Origin: Aeoliella mucimassa
Lineage (GTDB): Bacteria; Planctomycetota; Planctomycetia; Pirellulales; Lacipirellulaceae
DNA length: 64,000 nucleotides
Reading direction: 5' to 3'
Assembly: GCF_007748035.1 (NCBI RefSeq)
Contig: NZ_CP036278.1
Span: 2,418,001 to 2,482,000 of the forward strand
Positions 1 to 8,531 of this stretch are shown one piece after another (the stretch's first letter is position 1; every line of letters begins with the position of its first letter). The notes under the pieces are model-generated. The model was not told the origin of the DNA, did not search any database, and was given only the letters and a program-made list of their open reading frames with translations. Position numbers and translations under genes: made by a program.

Positions 1-2
1 GG

Positions 3-1007
3 GCCTACTACGACATGGCGTTGCCGATTGGCTCGCAGCAAACGATTTCGCCGCCGTTTATCGTGGCGTACATGACCGAGCAGATCGACCCGCAACCTAC
101 GGACCGCGTGCTCGAAATCGGCACTGGCTCCGGCTACCAGGCGGCAGTGCTGAGCCCGTTGGTCAAAGACGTTTACTCGATCGAAATCGTCCCCGAACTG
201 GGCAGGACCGCCGCGAAGACGCTCAAGCGATTGAAGTACGACAACGTGCACACGAAGATCGGCGACGGATTTCAGGGTTGGAAAGAACATGCCCCGTTCG
301 ACAAGATCATCGTCACCTGTTCGCCAGAGAAGGTCCCTGATCCCCTCGTCGAACAGCTTGCCGAAGGTGGGTTGATGATCGTGCCGGTCGGCGAACGCTA
401 CCAGCAGAACCTGTACTTGTTCCGCAAACGCGAAGGGGAGCTTCAGTCCGAAGCCCTGCGGGCGACGCTGTTCGTTCCGATGACCGGCACCGCCGAGGAC
501 CAGCGACAACTGCAGCCCGACCCCACCCGCCCAGAGGTAGCCAACGGCAGCTTCGAAACCGTGGTCGGCGAGAAAGAGCTTCCCGAAGGCTGGCACTACT
601 TGCGTCAGGCGACGGTCATCGAGAACTCGGCCGACGCGGCCGACGGCCAGCGGTACATCCATTTCGCAAATGAGGAACCAGGCCGCGGTTGCCGTGCCCT
701 GCAGGGGTTTGCCATCGACGGTCGCGAGGTCTCGAAGCTGTCGGTCAAGTTCCACATCCGCGGCAAGTCGATCCGCCCAGGGCAGGATCGCAACCAATGG
801 CCGTATGTCGCGATCACGTTCTACGACAAGCGTCGCAGGATGCTAGCCACCGAGGCGATTGGTCCCTATCGCGATTCATTCGAGTGGATTCATGTGCTGC
901 GCGACATCGAAGTTCCGGTTCACAGCCGCGAGGCGATCATCCGCATCGGCCTGCTCGGCGCGACCGGCGAGCTCGATCTCGACGGCATCGAAGTGTCGGC
1001 GGAGTGA
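3..1007 (+). CDS. pcm: Protein-L-isoaspartate O-methyltransferase, 5' partial, with C-terminal extra domain
   Basis: The reading frame is open to the window edge (codons from base 3), so the start lies outside the window. The visible N-terminal half is a Rossmann methyltransferase: SAM-binding motif EIGTGSGYQAAVL, then IGDGFQGW, FDKIIVTCSPEKVP and the GERYQQNLYL stretch typical of PCMT. The family repairs isoaspartyl residues in damaged proteins using S-adenosylmethionine. After about residue 170 of the visible part there is an additional ~150-residue beta-rich segment (NGSFE..GWHY..., ending in LDGIEVSAE) that looks like a carbohydrate-binding-type jelly roll; PCMT enzymes normally stop before it. 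The role of that extension is unknown. Family assignment is firm; the exact start cannot be seen. Confidence 0.9.
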   Translation, partial: AYYDMALPIGSQQTISPPFIVAYMTEQIDPQPTDRVLEIGTGSGYQAAVLSPLVKDVYSIEIVPELGRTAAKTLKRLKYDNVHTKIGDGFQGWKEHAPFDKIIVTCSPEKVPDPLVEQLAEGGLMIVPVGERYQQNLYLFRKREGELQSEALRATLFVPMTGTAEDQRQLQPDPTRPEVANGSFETVVGEKELPEGWHYLRQATVIENSADAADGQRYIHFANEEPGRGCRALQGFAIDGREVSKLSVKFHIRGKSIRPGQDRNQWPYVAITFYDKRRRMLATEAIGPYRDSFEWIHVLRDIEVPVHSREAIIRIGLLGATGELDLDGIEVSAE

Positions 1008-1317
1008 AAAAAGCTTCATAAAATCGCACTTTTTATCTCGACAGACCAAACCTCGTGGATTTCCCACCCAGCACAATCGGCTTTACCACTCTGACCCGCG
1101 GTTTTTACGCTATTTGCTTGATTTGAAGCAATCAACTGGTATTCTTAGTTGTCTTTGTGGGGGCACTGTGCCTGGCGCGAATCGCTAACCCGTGAAGCGT
1201 TTGGGTAAAAATTCCAGCGACTCAGTTCGAGCCGCGGCGCTACACTACCGTGACCTCCGCCCTAAGCACGGTTTTGGTTTTTGATTCGACAGGTGAAACA
1301 GGGAGTACCAATTCGTT
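1008..1317. other. Intergenic region upstream of the YG-rich gene
   Basis: No gene seen. It presumably holds the promoter of the downstream secreted protein. The pyrimidine/adenine-rich first 60 bases could be the tail of the pcm transcript. A GGGAGTACC stretch at 1300-1308 lies 10 bases before the ATG and may serve as ribosome-binding region. Confidence 0.4.
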
Positions 1318-2295
1318 ATGAAGCAGATCACCACCGCGTTCGCTCTCATTGCAATGCTCGCACTGGCTGGCCAGTCCGATGCATTCTGGGGATGTCATGG
1401 TTGCTACGGCTCGACCGGCAGCTATGGATCCTACGGTAGTTACGGCCGTACCTACACGGTTTCGTATGGCTCGTCTGGTAGCTATGGCTCGACCGGCTCC
1501 TACGGTAGCTACGGTTGCTCGGGTTGCTATGGCCACTATGGCTTGCTGGCTCGTATTCACGATCGTATTGCCGCCCGTCGCGCTGCACGTAGTTGCTATG
1601 GCTGCTACGGCTGCAGTGGCTACACCGTGTCGTATGGCTGCAGTGGATGCTATGGCTGCAGCGGCTCGTATGGCTCGTCTGGTAGCTACGGAACTTACAG
1701 CACACCGACCTACATCGAAACCACGACTTCCGATTGTGGTTGCGCCGACAACACGCCGGCCACCAAGTACGAGTCGTACGCTTCGACCACCACCGGCAGC
1801 GGCACCCTTCGCGTGGAAGTTCCCGCCGATGCCAAGGTGTACGTGAACGACTACCTGACCACCAGCACCGGCACCGAGCGTCAGTTCGTGTCGCACGGTC
1901 TTGAAGCTGGTCGCAGCTACTCGTACGACGTACGCGTCGAGTACGAGCGTAACGGCGAAACCGTGACCGAGTCGAAGCAGATCACGCTCATCGCCGGTGG
2001 CGAAGAGCTGCTCGCCTTCTCGGCTCCCGCTGCGGTGGAAACCGTCGCCACGACGCTCAAGCTGAACGTTCCCGCTGAAGCCAAGGTAACCCTGGCTGGC
2101 GCTGCCACTCAGCAAACCGGTACCGAGCGTGAGTTCGTGACCACCAAGCTGGCTGCTGGCCGCGACTGGTCGGACTACAAGATCGTGGTGGAAGCCAACG
2201 GTCAGAAGCAAGAGAAGACCATCACCCTGCACGCAGGCGATGTGACCTCTCTCGACTTCCACTTCGGCGAAAACGCCCTGGCGCTTCGCGACTGA
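1318..2295 (+). CDS. Secreted YG/SYG-rich low-complexity protein with two TIGR03000-type domains
   Basis: 325 residues. Residues 1-22 form a signal peptide (KQITTAFALIAMLALAGQSDA). Residues ~25-130 are low complexity built from G-S-Y-G, G-C-Y-G and S-Y-G units with many cysteines, interrupted by a short basic segment (HDRIAARRAARS). Residues ~160-235 and ~240-320 are two related beta domains of the planctomycete TIGR03000 type, with the shared pattern LxVxVPADAKVxV...TGTEREFV...L.AGR.Y...V. A family function is not known; an extracellular or envelope structural role is inferred. The tyrosine/glycine/serine repeats could self-associate and the cysteines could cross-link. It appears to be a single-gene unit, closed by the strong terminator just downstream. 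Confidence 0.75.
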   Translation: MKQITTAFALIAMLALAGQSDAFWGCHGCYGSTGSYGSYGSYGRTYTVSYGSSGSYGSTGSYGSYGCSGCYGHYGLLARIHDRIAARRAARSCYGCYGCSGYTVSYGCSGCYGCSGSYGSSGSYGTYSTPTYIETTTSDCGCADNTPATKYESYASTTTGSGTLRVEVPADAKVYVNDYLTTSTGTERQFVSHGLEAGRSYSYDVRVEYERNGETVTESKQITLIAGGEELLAFSAPAAVETVATTLKLNVPAEAKVTLAGAATQQTGTEREFVTTKLAAGRDWSDYKIVVEANGQKQEKTITLHAGDVTSLDFHFGENALALRD

Positions 2296-2350
2296 CTCAA
2301 GCCCAGCCGCCGACGCCCTCGCAGGCTCGGCCTGGCAACAAGTCGACCCA

Positions 2351-2387
2351 GCCACCCTCGACCGCATGGTTGAGGGTGGCTTTTTTT
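2351..2387 (+). terminator. Rho-independent terminator after YG-rich gene
   Basis: GCCACCCTC(G)ACC pairs with GGT(T)GAGGGTGGC across a GCAT loop, followed directly by seven T residues. Very stable stem; ends the transcript of the upstream secreted-protein gene. Confidence 0.9.
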
Positions 2388-2481
2388 GTGCCGAAACCGC
2401 AGGGCAGGGGGGTGGGCTACATTCAGCCAGCCAGGTCCCGCATAATTGGCCTTGGGGTAAGCTAGGCATTTTTGGTAGTTA

Positions 2482-3644
2482 TACGCATTCTAAAGAAGAG
2501 CTGCGCGCTTTCTATTGCGCTTTCCTATTCCCCCCATCATAATGCGACTTTCCGAGAACATGGAGGTCGCGATGAAAGTGGCGGGGCATCTTCCGCTTGC
2601 GGAGTTAAAGCGATTGGAGCGTGTGGAGAAGAACGTCAATCGCTCCAAGCGGTTGCGGATTCTGATCTTAGGTCACGAGGGCTGGACGGCCCCCGCTGTG
2701 GCAGCCGCTGTTGGGCTATCGCGACGGGCGTGCCAGGAGTGGGTCGCCCGATACAATCGACACGGGCTGGCGGGGCTGGACGACCACCGCGGTGGGTCGT
2801 TGAACCTGCCACTCACAGCCGACCAAGAGCAGACGTTTCGTGAGCGTCTCGCGGCAGGGCCAACGAGCGAAGACCTTGTCTGCTCGTTGCGGGGCAAGGA
2901 CTTCCAACGCATCTTGGCCGAGGAGTTCGGCGTGAGGCGGTCGTTGCCTGCGGTGTACTGGCTGCTACACCGATTGGGCTACAGCTACCTGCGTCCCAGG
3001 CCGCGTCATCGCAAAGCAGACCCTGAAAAGATCGAGGCGTTCAAGCGGGAGTGGCCTGAGCGAATCAAGGAGATCGCCGCGGAGCATCCCCATAAACAGC
3101 TGCGGGTCTACTTCCAGGACGAATCACGGTTCGGACAGCAGGGGACCAACACCAACCTGTGGGCCGAGCGGGGCTCCCGACCGACCGCCGTCCGTCAAAC
3201 CGAATACGAATACTTGTGGGTGATTGGGGCGGTCTGCCCGGAAACCGGACACGCCGAGGGCCTGCTGAGCCCGCAACTGAACACGAAGATCATTAACTCG
3301 TTCTTGGAATCGTTCTCCGAAACGATCCCCGAGGGCGAGCACGCCGTGATGATCTGGGATGGCGCCGGCTTCCACACCAGCAAGGCAATTCAGGTCCCAG
3401 AAAACGTGTCGCTGGTGCAACTGCCGCCCTACAGCCCTGAACTTAACCCAATCGAAAACCTCTGGCATTACCTCAAAAGCCACTTCTGGAGCAACCGGGC
3501 CTACGACGACTACGATGACTTGGAAGAAGCGGCCATGACCGCATGGCGGACCGCCGTGCTCAACGAAGAACTCATCAAAACCGTCTGTGCCGCCCCGTAT
3601 GTTGATGGCGGCTCAAACGCGCAGGTTTAAATTAGAATGCGTAT
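2482..3644 (+). mobile_element. IS630-family insertion sequence, copy 1
   Basis: 1163 bp, flanked by TA on both sides (2480-2481 and 3645-3646), the target of the IS630/Tc1 group. The ends are imperfect inverted repeats starting TACGCATTCTAAA on the left and (reverse complement) ATACGCATTCTAATTTAAA on the right, with CTGCGCG shared further in. It carries one transposase gene. It lies between the YG-rich gene and a membrane-protein gene and interrupts no recognisable ORF. A second copy of identical length lies inverted at 14725-15887. Confidence 0.88.
2560..3630 (+). CDS. IS630-family transposase
   Basis: 356 residues from ATG 2560 (upstream codons fall in the terminal repeat; a start at 2515 is less likely). 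Residues ~5-110 hold helix-turn-helix/winged-helix DNA-binding domains (EGWTAPAVAAAVGLSRRACQ, then FGVRRSLPAVYWLLHRLGYS). The C-terminal half is the DDE_3 nuclease: first Asp in VYFQDESRFG, second Asp in MIWDGAGFHTS, Glu in PPYSPELNPIENLW. All three catalytic acids are present, so it is probably active. It catalyses cut-and-paste transposition into TA. The encoded protein is identical to that of the second copy. Confidence 0.93.
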   Translation: MEVAMKVAGHLPLAELKRLERVEKNVNRSKRLRILILGHEGWTAPAVAAAVGLSRRACQEWVARYNRHGLAGLDDHRGGSLNLPLTADQEQTFRERLAAGPTSEDLVCSLRGKDFQRILAEEFGVRRSLPAVYWLLHRLGYSYLRPRPRHRKADPEKIEAFKREWPERIKEIAAEHPHKQLRVYFQDESRFGQQGTNTNLWAERGSRPTAVRQTEYEYLWVIGAVCPETGHAEGLLSPQLNTKIINSFLESFSETIPEGEHAVMIWDGAGFHTSKAIQVPENVSLVQLPPYSPELNPIENLWHYLKSHFWSNRAYDDYDDLEEAAMTAWRTAVLNEELIKTVCAAPYVDGGSNAQV

Positions 3645-3692
3645 TACTCCTTTCTAGCGTTTCTGGAGCGACACGAACCTGGTAGGCAAAGC

Positions 3693-4442
3693 ATGAGCAC
3701 CGGCGGCAAGAAGGAGGAAGCCCCTCCCAAGAAGAAGCGGTCGACCGACGATTCGGCGGAGCCGACCGAAGGTCCGAGCCTGTGGGTTCGCGTCCTGCTG
3801 ACTCTGGTGCTGGCGTTCCACGTGTTCATCATCTTCTTCTATCCTTTCGCTTACAGCTCGAAGCCTTCGCCGACCGCCACGGCGATCGCCCGCTCGCCGT
3901 GGCTTCGCTGGTATGCCGAACCGCTCTATTTGAATCATGGCCATGGTTTCTTTGGTCCCGATCCCGGGCCGAGCATGATCGTGGAATACGAATACCAGGT
4001 GGTCGACGACAAAGGTCAGGTCATCAAGCAAGGCGAAGGGGTACTGCCCGACGCCGATCGCATGTGGCCGCGACTGCGGTACCACCGTTACAAAATGCTG
4101 GCCGATCAAGTGGAGATGCCTCATCCCGATATTGCCAATCGCCGACCGTACGTGCTCACGCGTTTCGCTCAGCAACTGGTTCGCCAGTACAATGCTGAGT
4201 CGGTAACGGTCACCGAAAAAGTAGTGGGCATCGTCCCTTACGAGGAATGGCTTGGCCAACCCGATCTGGCAATCGAAGGACGCCCGATCGACGACCCCCA
4301 ACTCGTTCAGCAGCAGATTCGCATCACGCAAACCAAAGCCGATGTCGAAGCAGCCGACGCCAAGCTATTGGGCTCGGCCGAGGAGACCCCCGCGCCCGGA
4401 ACTCCTGTCGAGACCATTCCCGAAGGAGTCCCCAATGAATAG
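3693..4442 (+). CDS. Membrane-anchored protein paired with HTTM protein
   Basis: 249 residues. A charged, proline/lysine-rich N-terminus (residues 1-30) precedes one transmembrane helix (~VRVLLTLVLAFHVFIIFFYP, residues 32-52). The rest is a soluble domain containing GHGFFGPDPGPSMIVEYEYQ and RMWPRLRYHRYKMLADQ, and it ends in a proline-rich tail. Its stop overlaps the start of the HTTM gene by 8 bases, so the two are almost certainly co-translated. I do not know a function; the tight coupling suggests a partner subunit of the HTTM membrane protein. The start ATG follows GGTAGGCAAAGC, a weak ribosome-binding region. Confidence 0.7.
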   Translation: MSTGGKKEEAPPKKKRSTDDSAEPTEGPSLWVRVLLTLVLAFHVFIIFFYPFAYSSKPSPTATAIARSPWLRWYAEPLYLNHGHGFFGPDPGPSMIVEYEYQVVDDKGQVIKQGEGVLPDADRMWPRLRYHRYKMLADQVEMPHPDIANRRPYVLTRFAQQLVRQYNAESVTVTEKVVGIVPYEEWLGQPDLAIEGRPIDDPQLVQQQIRITQTKADVEAADAKLLGSAEETPAPGTPVETIPEGVPNE

Positions 4443-5424
4443 CCTGCGCGATGCTCTTGGTGAGTACTGGTGCGATGTGTGGGACGCCTGGAACCGATTT
4501 TGGTTTACCGCGGTCTCGCCCAACACCCTCTCCGCGATTCGTGTATTCGCGGGAGCCATGCTGTTTTACACCCATTTGGTGTGGTCCCGCGACCTCTACT
4601 CGTTCTTCGGCCCCAACGGGTGGTTGCCAATCGACTACTTCCGCGTCGAACATGGACCCGCGGCCGAAGGAGAATGGCCCAGTTTCGCTTGGACACTGTT
4701 CCAACACCTGGAATCTCCCTGGCTGATCTGGCTGGTGCATATCGTTGCGCTCACCTGTTTCTTCCTGTTGATGATCGGACTGTTCAGTCGATGGGTCGCA
4801 GTGCTTAGTGCTTTTTTTGCCATCATGTATGCGATTCGCGTTACCCCCGGGGCGTACTTCGGCCTCGATAAGGTGAACTGCATGCTCGCGCTCTATCTCA
4901 TGCTCGGGCCGTGCGGCGCCCGTTACTCGCTCGACCGACTCTGGCGCATCCGCTCCGGCGGCAGCAGCGACGTGCTCGATAGTTGGTCGGCCAATCTGGC
5001 GATTCGTTTGATCCAACTTCACATGTGTTCGATGTACCTGTTCGCGGGACTCGGCAAACTCGAAGGCGTTACCTGGTGGACAGGGGAGTCCATTTGGCTG
5101 TCGATTGCCAATACTGGCTATCAGTCGATCGATGTCACCTGGCTCGGCCATTTTCCGTGGTTGCTCCACCTGCTGGCCCACTCCACGGTATTTTTCGAAC
5201 TGTTTTATCCGTTCCTCATTTGGCCACGGTTCACCCGTCCCTGGCTTTTGGCCACAGCCATCGGCATGCACCTGTTCATCGCTCTGTGCATGGGCATGAT
5301 CACGTTCGGGCTGGTGATGCTTATCGGCAACCTGGCATTCGTCTACCCCAGCACGGTCTGCAAGGTGATGGACCCCCTCGCCCGACGAGTCACCCTGTTC
5401 GTGCTGGGCGAGCAGACCGAATAG
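4435..5424 (+). CDS. HTTM-domain (vitamin K-dependent gamma-carboxylase-like) membrane protein
   Basis: 329 residues from ATG 4435, which has a good Shine-Dalgarno (GAAGGAG at 4422-4428) inside the end of the upstream gene. Several hydrophobic helices follow the FRVFAG-like opening (LSAIRVFAGAMLFYTHLVW) and include HLFIALCMGMITFGLVMLIG near the end. The N-terminal pattern with FFGPNGWLPIDYF and the later YLFAGLGKLEG...WWTGE is characteristic of the HTTM family, related to the membrane part of vitamin K-dependent gamma-glutamyl carboxylases. The bacterial substrate is unknown. It is translationally coupled to the preceding gene. Confidence 0.82.
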   Translation: MNSLRDALGEYWCDVWDAWNRFWFTAVSPNTLSAIRVFAGAMLFYTHLVWSRDLYSFFGPNGWLPIDYFRVEHGPAAEGEWPSFAWTLFQHLESPWLIWLVHIVALTCFFLLMIGLFSRWVAVLSAFFAIMYAIRVTPGAYFGLDKVNCMLALYLMLGPCGARYSLDRLWRIRSGGSSDVLDSWSANLAIRLIQLHMCSMYLFAGLGKLEGVTWWTGESIWLSIANTGYQSIDVTWLGHFPWLLHLLAHSTVFFELFYPFLIWPRFTRPWLLATAIGMHLFIALCMGMITFGLVMLIGNLAFVYPSTVCKVMDPLARRVTLFVLGEQTE

Positions 5425-5555
5425 CAGCACCCCCCACGAATTGCGGGATACATGTCTCACATGGCAGCACCCGCCGAGCCAGGAACGTCGCTGCGAATAT
5501 GCTACGCTCGCGTAAGTTTCGTGAGAGCTAATTCGCTTCCTTTCGTGATTATCGC

Positions 5556-6206
5556 ATGTCGATCGACTCTCCTCCAATCTGCTTACTGCCCGGCGTGGAG
5601 AAGAACTACCCAATCTACTGTCGCATCTCTCCTTCGCTGCGGAATGCCAGACACGTCGAGTACCCCTCCGTTGAACGGGGGGAGCGCTTAGGCGAGTTCG
5701 CCGCGCGAGTCGCAGATTCGCTCCCACAAGCATCGATCCTCGTAGGTACCTCGTTCGGCGGAGTGCTCGCTCAACAAATCGCCAGCATCTTGCCAACGCG
5801 AGCTTGCATACTGATCTCCAGCATCCGTGGCCCGCATCAGCTGCCATTCTTCTACCGCCTTGGTCGACTAGTGGGACACGCTGGCACCATGCGGGTGCTC
5901 GGAGCCGCAAGCGGTCTCGGGTCCACTCTCCCCAGTAGGTTTCACCACCGCTGGCGGGCGAGCGTCGGGCGTTTGTCGCTCTGGCATCATTGGGCGATGG
6001 CATCGCTCTGTACCTGGAACCCTCCCGCTCCTGCGATGCTCCCGCCGATCTGCCAAATCCATGGCACCTGTGATACCACGTTTCCGATCCGCCATATCGA
6101 CGCCGATGTCGTGGTGCAGGGTGGGCGTCATGCATTGCCGGTTTCGCATCCGCAGGAGGTACTTCAGGCGATTCACTGTTATGTCCAGCAGCTCGATTCC
6201 GGTTAA
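5556..6206 (+). CDS. Alpha/beta-hydrolase fold protein
   Basis: 216 residues. The nucleophile elbow GTSFGGVLAQQ (residues ~64-74) contains the presumed catalytic Ser. A likely acid is in HGTCDTTFP and a likely His in GGRHALPVSHP near the C-terminus, giving a complete triad. The N-terminal ICLLPGVEKN segment resembles the first strand and oxyanion-hole region. The protein is short for the superfamily and lacks a clear signal peptide, so it is probably cytoplasmic. The substrate cannot be inferred. It stands alone between the HTTM gene and asd. Confidence 0.7.
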   Translation: MSIDSPPICLLPGVEKNYPIYCRISPSLRNARHVEYPSVERGERLGEFAARVADSLPQASILVGTSFGGVLAQQIASILPTRACILISSIRGPHQLPFFYRLGRLVGHAGTMRVLGAASGLGSTLPSRFHHRWRASVGRLSLWHHWAMASLCTWNPPAPAMLPPICQIHGTCDTTFPIRHIDADVVVQGGRHALPVSHPQEVLQAIHCYVQQLDSG

Positions 6207-6363
6207 TCGCCGGGATTTGGCCCCCATCATCCGCTAGTACGAACCGCTCAGGCAATTTATACTGGTCGATCCCTCTGTAACCCCCGAACCAGGGCAGGGC
6301 AGGGGGTGTCACTCGCTTCATAGCGGGTGCAGGTCGGTTTTCTGTTGCTTTGGGAGCTTTTCC

Positions 6364-7371
6364 GTGTTCGATTCGATTGCCATCGTAGGTGCCACCGGTG
6401 CGGTGGGTAAGATTATTCGCCAACTGCTTGTCGAGCGTGACTTCCCCTATAAGAAGATCACCTTCCTGGCTTCCGCCCGGTCGGCCGGTACGACCATCGA
6501 GTTCAAAGGCGAGCAACACACGGTCAAAGAACTGACCCCCGAAGCGTTCGACGACATCGACCTGGCGATCGGCAGCACGCCCGACCCCGTGGCCAAGGAC
6601 TTTGTGCCGTGGGCCAAGGAGCGCGGCTGCGTGGTGGTCGACGAAAGTGGTTTCTGGCGGATGGATCCCACGGTACCGCTCGTCGTGCCGGAAGTGAATC
6701 CCGACGCCGCGCTGAGCCACACCGGCGTGATTGCTAGCCCTAACTGCTCGACCACCCAAATGGTGCTGGCGATGAAGCCGCTTCACGAAGCCGGCAAGAT
6801 CCGCCGAGTTGTGGTCAGCACCTACCAGGCGACCAGCGGCGCCGGCGTTGCCGGCCAAGCCGAGCTGGTCGACAGCAGCCGCGCTGCCCTCGAAGGCAAG
6901 CCAGTCGAGAACAAGACGTTCGCCCACTCGATCGCTTTCAATCTGATTCCGCAAATCGGTTCGGAAAAGCACGAAGGTTACACCTCGGAAGAAATGAAGA
7001 TGGTGTTCGAAACGCAAAAAATCTTTGGCGACGATTCAATCAAGGTTTGCCCCACCTGCGTGCGGGTGCCGGTGAGCAACTGCCATAGCGAGAGCATCCT
7101 GGTCGAAACCGAGAAGAAGATCACCGTGGCCGAAGCCCGCGAGTTGTTCGCTGCCACGCCTGGCATCAAAGTGATCGACAACCTCTCGGCCGGCGAGTAC
7201 CCGATGCCCAAGGACTGCGACGGCGACGACGCCACGTTCATCGGCCGCATCCGCGAGGACCTCTCCTGCGAAAACGGCCTCGCGTTCTGGTGCGTGAGCG
7301 ATAATCTCCGCAAAGGCGCGGCCACCAATGCGGTGCAAATCGCCGAACTGCTGGTAGCCAGCAGCAAGTAA
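6364..7371 (+). CDS. asd: Aspartate-semialdehyde dehydrogenase
   Basis: 335 residues. Converts aspartyl-4-phosphate to aspartate semialdehyde with NADPH, the branch point to lysine/diaminopimelate, threonine and methionine. NADP-binding loop IVGATGAVGK at residues 7-16, catalytic Cys128 in SPNCSTTQ, Gln155 in STYQATSGAG, and the basic/His region VPVSNCHSES with His241. Length and motifs are normal for the family. The start codon here reads GTG (TTTTCCGTGTTCGA). Two overlapping GGGCAGGG octamers lie 60 bases upstream. A perfect 10-bp hairpin follows the stop. Confidence 0.96.
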   Translation: MFDSIAIVGATGAVGKIIRQLLVERDFPYKKITFLASARSAGTTIEFKGEQHTVKELTPEAFDDIDLAIGSTPDPVAKDFVPWAKERGCVVVDESGFWRMDPTVPLVVPEVNPDAALSHTGVIASPNCSTTQMVLAMKPLHEAGKIRRVVVSTYQATSGAGVAGQAELVDSSRAALEGKPVENKTFAHSIAFNLIPQIGSEKHEGYTSEEMKMVFETQKIFGDDSIKVCPTCVRVPVSNCHSESILVETEKKITVAEARELFAATPGIKVIDNLSAGEYPMPKDCDGDDATFIGRIREDLSCENGLAFWCVSDNLRKGAATNAVQIAELLVASSK

Positions 7372-7380
7372 TCGGGCGCA

Positions 7381-7409
7381 AGTCTGGTGCTAGCAAAACG
7401 CACCAGACT
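7381..7409 (+). terminator. Hairpin after asd, probable terminator
   Basis: AGTCTGGTGC pairs perfectly with GCACCAGACT around a 9-base loop, 10 bases after the asd stop. It is followed by CCCCCTATTACC rather than a T-run, so it may instead act as a transcript-end stabiliser. Confidence 0.6.
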
Positions 7410-7450
7410 CCCCCTATTACCTCCGGCAGCAGTGCCCGATTGGTACTTTG

Positions 7451-7678
7451 CGAATAGATTCCCAATTTTCCCACACGTGGGAAAATTGAATCTCGCGCAA
7501 CTCTACAAAACCAGCGGTTTTCACACCGAAATAGATTCCCATTTCCCAAAACGCATCGAGTGGGAATCTATTTTCACGCTGCGCACTTATCGCAAGTCGT
7601 TTGTAGCCATCTACTTACATCAACACCTCCGCGATAGTTGCCCAAAATAGATTCCCACCCATGGGAAACTATTCTGGG
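7451..7678 (+). repeat. Dispersed palindromic repeat element, copy 1
   Basis: About 228 bp, closely matching 63651-63880 in the same orientation and with the same internal spacing. It contains four hairpins. (1) 7456-7493: AGATTC-CC-AATTTTCCCA against TGGGAAAATTGAATCT. (2) 7507-7521: AAAACC-AGC-GGTTTT. (3) 7529-7573: AAATAGATTCCCA against TGGGAATCTATTT, perfect 13 bp. (4) 7641-7678: CCCAAAATAG-ATTCCCA against TGGGAAA-CTATTCTGGG. The motif AGATTCCCA recurs in both orientations. No ORF or transposase is present. A mobile miniature element or a structured RNA are both possible. Confidence 0.75.
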
Positions 7679-8531
7679 TTGAGAGTTAGGGGTTGGGAGT
7701 TGGAAGTTAGAAAGGATAGTAGGGTGGGTCCAGGAGCTTCCAGCGACGCAGCCCCACCACCGCATTACCCACACGCGCAGCAGTGAACGCCCACGCAAGC
7801 AACCCTTCGCCTGCGCGTTGCTAGAAGTTCGATCTCACGAAAAGCGTCACCTCACACAAACCTCCAATCACTAAACTCCTATAGCCGGGAGCTGATAGCC
7901 CCCTCCACCTGTCCATTAGAACACCATCGGTGGCCAATTGCGAGTGAAAAGCTGGAAAATAGCAAACAGGCAGTAGGCGAATGATATTTTCCCTCCCACT
8001 CACAGCTATCGAGTACCAGGCCGCTCTCTCCGGCTAGCTCCGCCCGAAAACCAGTAAGTGGGGCCGAGTTGGTTCACAGCCGCTGAGAACGAAGTCAACC
8101 GGCTGCAAATGGTAACTCATGGAATTGCAGTCAGAGGAAACACCACTGCATCAGAACTGTTCGAGCAGCTTCTGCTCTCCCAATTCAGTAGCGAGCCGCC
8201 TATCGCATGAAACCAGGATGTCTACGTGGGGCCGCGGCGACTTTGCCGCTATTTGTATTGACTGGCAGTTGGATGGGGATAAGATGTTTCCATGACAAAA
8301 GTATCGTCGTTAGGTAAAACTGTTATCGTCGTATTACATGACACAAGCGAATGCATGTATCATCTTCCTGTCTTTAAAGTACGATACGGCGGTGCGTTGT
8401 AGACTTCGTGTTACCGGGCTAGGAAGAAAATTTTCGCTGCTCCGATCAGAAGGTACTCAGACAACCTAGAGACGCTTCGTGATTTTGTTTCACTAGTCCA
8501 CCCCGTTTTAGACCAAGCACACAAGGACGCG
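7679..8531. other. Long intergenic stretch, no clear gene
   Basis: The first part is purine-rich (GAGAGTTAGGGGTTGGGAG), then AT-richer. I see no convincing gene. From 8293 an ATG opens a 36-codon frame closed by TAG at 8400. After that TAG the same frame is open into the HEPN-like gene without an ATG, GTG or TTG until 8532. The region therefore probably holds either the true 5' end of that gene or a decayed portion of it. Confidence 0.4.

Noticed and set aside
1240-2469. Long minus-strand ORF (409 codons) antisense to the YG-rich gene
   Set aside because: It mirrors the repetitive codons of the plus-strand gene, has an Ala/Thr/Arg-rich sequence without domain character, and the plus-strand gene has a signal peptide, known domains and a terminator.
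4324-7017. 897-codon minus-strand ORF over the HTTM, hydrolase and asd genes
   Set aside because: It is antisense to three well-supported genes and has His/Arg-rich, low-quality sequence; a product of strong codon bias.
7451-7678. CRISPR array or tRNA/rRNA-like gene in the palindromic repeat
   Set aside because: Units are unequal hairpins without regular spacers, and there is no cloverleaf or CCA end.
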